Position numbers and translations under genes: made by a program. Positions 62,340-64,000 of a stretch of DNA of 64,000 nucleotides are shown in pieces. This stretch comes from Aulostomus chinensis (Eukaryota > Chordata > Actinopteri > Syngnathiformes > Aulostomidae), in contig JBBMOA010000010.1 in assembly GCA_037954235.1 (NCBI GenBank), positions 16,901,029 through 16,965,028 on the forward strand, read 5' to 3'. Each line of letters begins with the position of its first letter. Within the stretch, counting starts at the first letter, position 1. The notes under the pieces were generated by a model, which was given only the letters and a program-made list of their open reading frames with translations, had not been told where the DNA came from and searched no databases.

Positions 62340-62870
62340 AATACGAAAAGCCAGTGGATAACATTGTGTCGGCTTTTGAGGGGTTGTTTGCAAGGTTGAA
62401 ACAATCTAATCCACAGATCAATGAAGGCTCTCATCTACAATTTGTCGTTCAAGTGATCCTAAACCCTTGAGGCGGTGGTAGACAAAAGCAGTAGAATTGG
62501 ATAGACAATGAAATCATAAAACTGAAACGAGCCCACCTGTATATAGTTAAAAAAACGCAAATAACAATCTCTGCTTTGCCATCAACTTGGCTCATCTCAC
62601 CCATCCACATTTCAATGATAGCCAAGCCCAGGAGTGTGGTAAAGAGTTGCAACATCTGGTGGGCCTGAGCGATCAGACAGAAGTAAACCTTAGTGACATA
62701 GGCAGATTTGAAGAGATACCAAATCATAAAATTGTGGTGTATTACCGACGGTTGGATAACCAAACTCTTTTACCAGTTAAAACAGAGTTTTCCAATCCAT
62801 CTCAACTGCTGTATCCTTTCTTGATTCAAAACCACTACTACAGTGTAAAAAATACAGTTATTGTCACAGG
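62340..62870 (+). pseudogene. Polinton/adintovirus-like DNA polymerase B N-terminal remnant
   Basis: Translated fragments follow the order seen in the N-terminal region of the protein-primed type B DNA polymerases of Polinton (Maverick) and adintovirus-type elements. Around 62370-62465 is FEGLFARLKQSNPQINEG and then LQFVVQVILNP followed by a Gly-rich stretch. Near 62500-62570 is a LKRAHLYIVK segment, where the family has KKRSIIQIKN. After a frameshift comes NNLCFAINLAH, matching the DNLCLARAL block, then VNLSDIGRFEEIPNHKIVVY and finally LYPFLIQNHYYSVKN, matching LYLxxNHYDVI. At least two frameshifts and internal stops are present, the exonuclease and polymerase domains are absent, and the frame ends at 62908-62910 without the expected Cys cluster. 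It is an inactive genomic relic. Assignment is by remembered motif order, not by search. Confidence 0.5.
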
Positions 62871-63307
62871 GGCTACAAATCATGGGACACAGCCACCAGT
62901 TGACCCATAAAGTGTTCTCCTTGTCTTTCTCCTCCTTCGATTGCTTTTCCGCACAAGTACTCTTACTCTGCACTCTCGTCCCGTTCTTCTCTTTCTAATG
63001 GCAATGGGCGGCATAGCTCAGGGGTCCATTCAAGACCATTCAACATGCAGACTATAGAGTATCTGGGTATGGTTCAGATACATTAAACTGCTCTTCTCTT
63101 TTTTCAGAGCACCTGGCACACCCATAACTTTATAGAACGTTGCAGGTGTTTGGCTGATCACTGGTGACGACCACTTTTCAGATGAGTCTTAGCAAAAGTG
63201 GAGGAGGAGGTCTCTTCTCCATCCAATGGTTTAGAAATGTGTCCTCCAAATGGTTTCCAACTGATCCATGATGCGTACAAAGTGCCAAGAAAGGCCTTGT
63301 TTTATTC

Positions 63308-63500
63308 ACTTAGAGTCAAATCAAGTCAATTTTATTTATATAGCACCAAATCACAACAAAAGTTATCTCATGACACTTTACAAGTACAGCAGGTCTAGTA
63401 CCACACTCCTTCCATGCATTTACACCCAACAATTCTCCATGAGCAAGCACATCCTGCAACAGTGGCAACAAAAACCTTCCTTTTAACAGGCAGGTCCCAC
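63308..63500. repeat. Common teleost interspersed repeat
   Basis: tcaattttatttatatagca, ccaaatcacaacaaaagtta, gacactttacaagtacagca, caacaattctccatgagcaa and gcaacagtggcaac follow the order of a repeat very frequent in bony fish, ending near ccttccttttaacaggcagg. Class not established; possibly a SINE-like or non-autonomous element. Confidence 0.6.
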
Positions 63501-63932
63501 TTGTCATTGATGCTTAATCCCACACCCACCTCTTCTCACTGGTTCATTCATATTGTGCCCATGGGCTTTTCATTGGCTCAAGCCCCAAAGGAACCCCAGA
63601 GGAGAAGGGGTGGGAGAAAGTGTGGGAAAAATAAGAACTGCCCATCATGATATAGCCATACCTCACTGGAACAGAAAAAAACATCCAAGGGGTGGGGAAA
63701 ACCATGGGCAAGGGGAGGATCCAAGATATTGCCGATGCGTGATGTGACTTTTTACTGGATGACCTCAGGTCAACTGGAGGTCAGACCTGTCACAGTCGAG
63801 CTTGACAAGTGTACCCCTATTCTCTCTACTGTATTTTACCCTTTGTGATACTATGTATTTTGCATGGCAGTTTCTACTGTTACATATGTGTATAACTTTT
63901 CTTCTGTAATATCATCTTCACTATACTTCACT

Positions 63933-64000
63933 CTCCTCCTGGAACTGTCACCTTATTGTGGTGGAGAAGTCTGAGTGCCCTAATGAGCCTCAGGGTTATG
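63933..64000 (+). pseudogene. 5' end of an RTE-like LINE running off the window
   Basis: The last 68 bases (ctgtcaccttattgtggtgg, then gagtgccctaatgagcctc) match what I know as the recurrent 5' part of the same widespread teleost RTE-like family whose C-terminus is at 18345-18600 (consensus style: CTGTCACCTTATCGTGGTGG, AGGGGTTTG, TGATCC). The element would continue beyond the window edge; length and integrity are unknown. Confidence 0.5.

Noticed and set aside
63006..63030. tRNA-like start (gcggcatagctcaggggtcc) at 63008-63027
   Set aside because: Only the A-box region fits; no B box at the right distance.

Overview
The window looks like intergenic or intronic DNA from a bony (teleost-type) fish. 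The evidence is indirect but consistent: AT-rich sequence, many (CA/TG)n, GATA and AT microsatellites, no long intact ORFs, and a dense mix of retroposons typical of teleosts. No bacterial-type gene organisation, rRNA, CRISPR array or convincing tRNA gene is present.

Only one stretch looks like a host protein-coding exon. It lies on the minus strand at 21967-22156, is 190 bp long, has consensus splice sites on both sides, and encodes the second half of a CUB domain most like the first CUB of the SEZ6/SEZ6L/SEZ6L2 family of neuronal membrane proteins. I found no neighbouring exon, so most of the window is probably intron of that gene or adjoining DNA.

Most of the rest is mobile-element fossil. 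(1) A tRNA-derived SINE, here called SINE-A (about 370 bp, B box GGTTCGAGTCC, GGAT-rich 3' tail), occurs about 16 times in both orientations; several copies keep target-site duplications. (2) A second tRNA-derived family, SINE-B, occurs as two near-complete and two partial copies. (3) LINE remnants: L2-like RT fragments at 8950-10800 (+) and 50878-51773 (-), an L2/Rex1-like 3' end at 32350-33110 (-), an L1-like fragment at 12730-13935 (+), RTE-like pieces at 18345-18600 and 63933-64000 (+), a decayed LINE at 40390-42080 (+), LINE C-terminal scraps at 6840-7370 and 30490-30700 (+), and a short ORF with a 2A-like NPGP motif at 27820-28032 (+). (4) DNA transposons: a hAT remnant around 59050-61500, a Harbinger-like MITE at 59751-60298 nested in a SINE-A, and a foldback element at 19305-19602. 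(5) A fragment at about 62340-62870 (+) resembles the N-terminal region of the protein-primed DNA polymerase B of Polinton/adintovirus-type elements.

No intact multi-gene system was found. The observations most worth a second look are the Polinton-like polymerase remnant, a chimeric SINE (SINE-B head on a SINE-A tail) bounded by a perfect 10-bp duplication, the nested MITE with a readable empty site, the 2A-like motif, and two perfect 18-21 bp short-loop hairpins in otherwise unique DNA.
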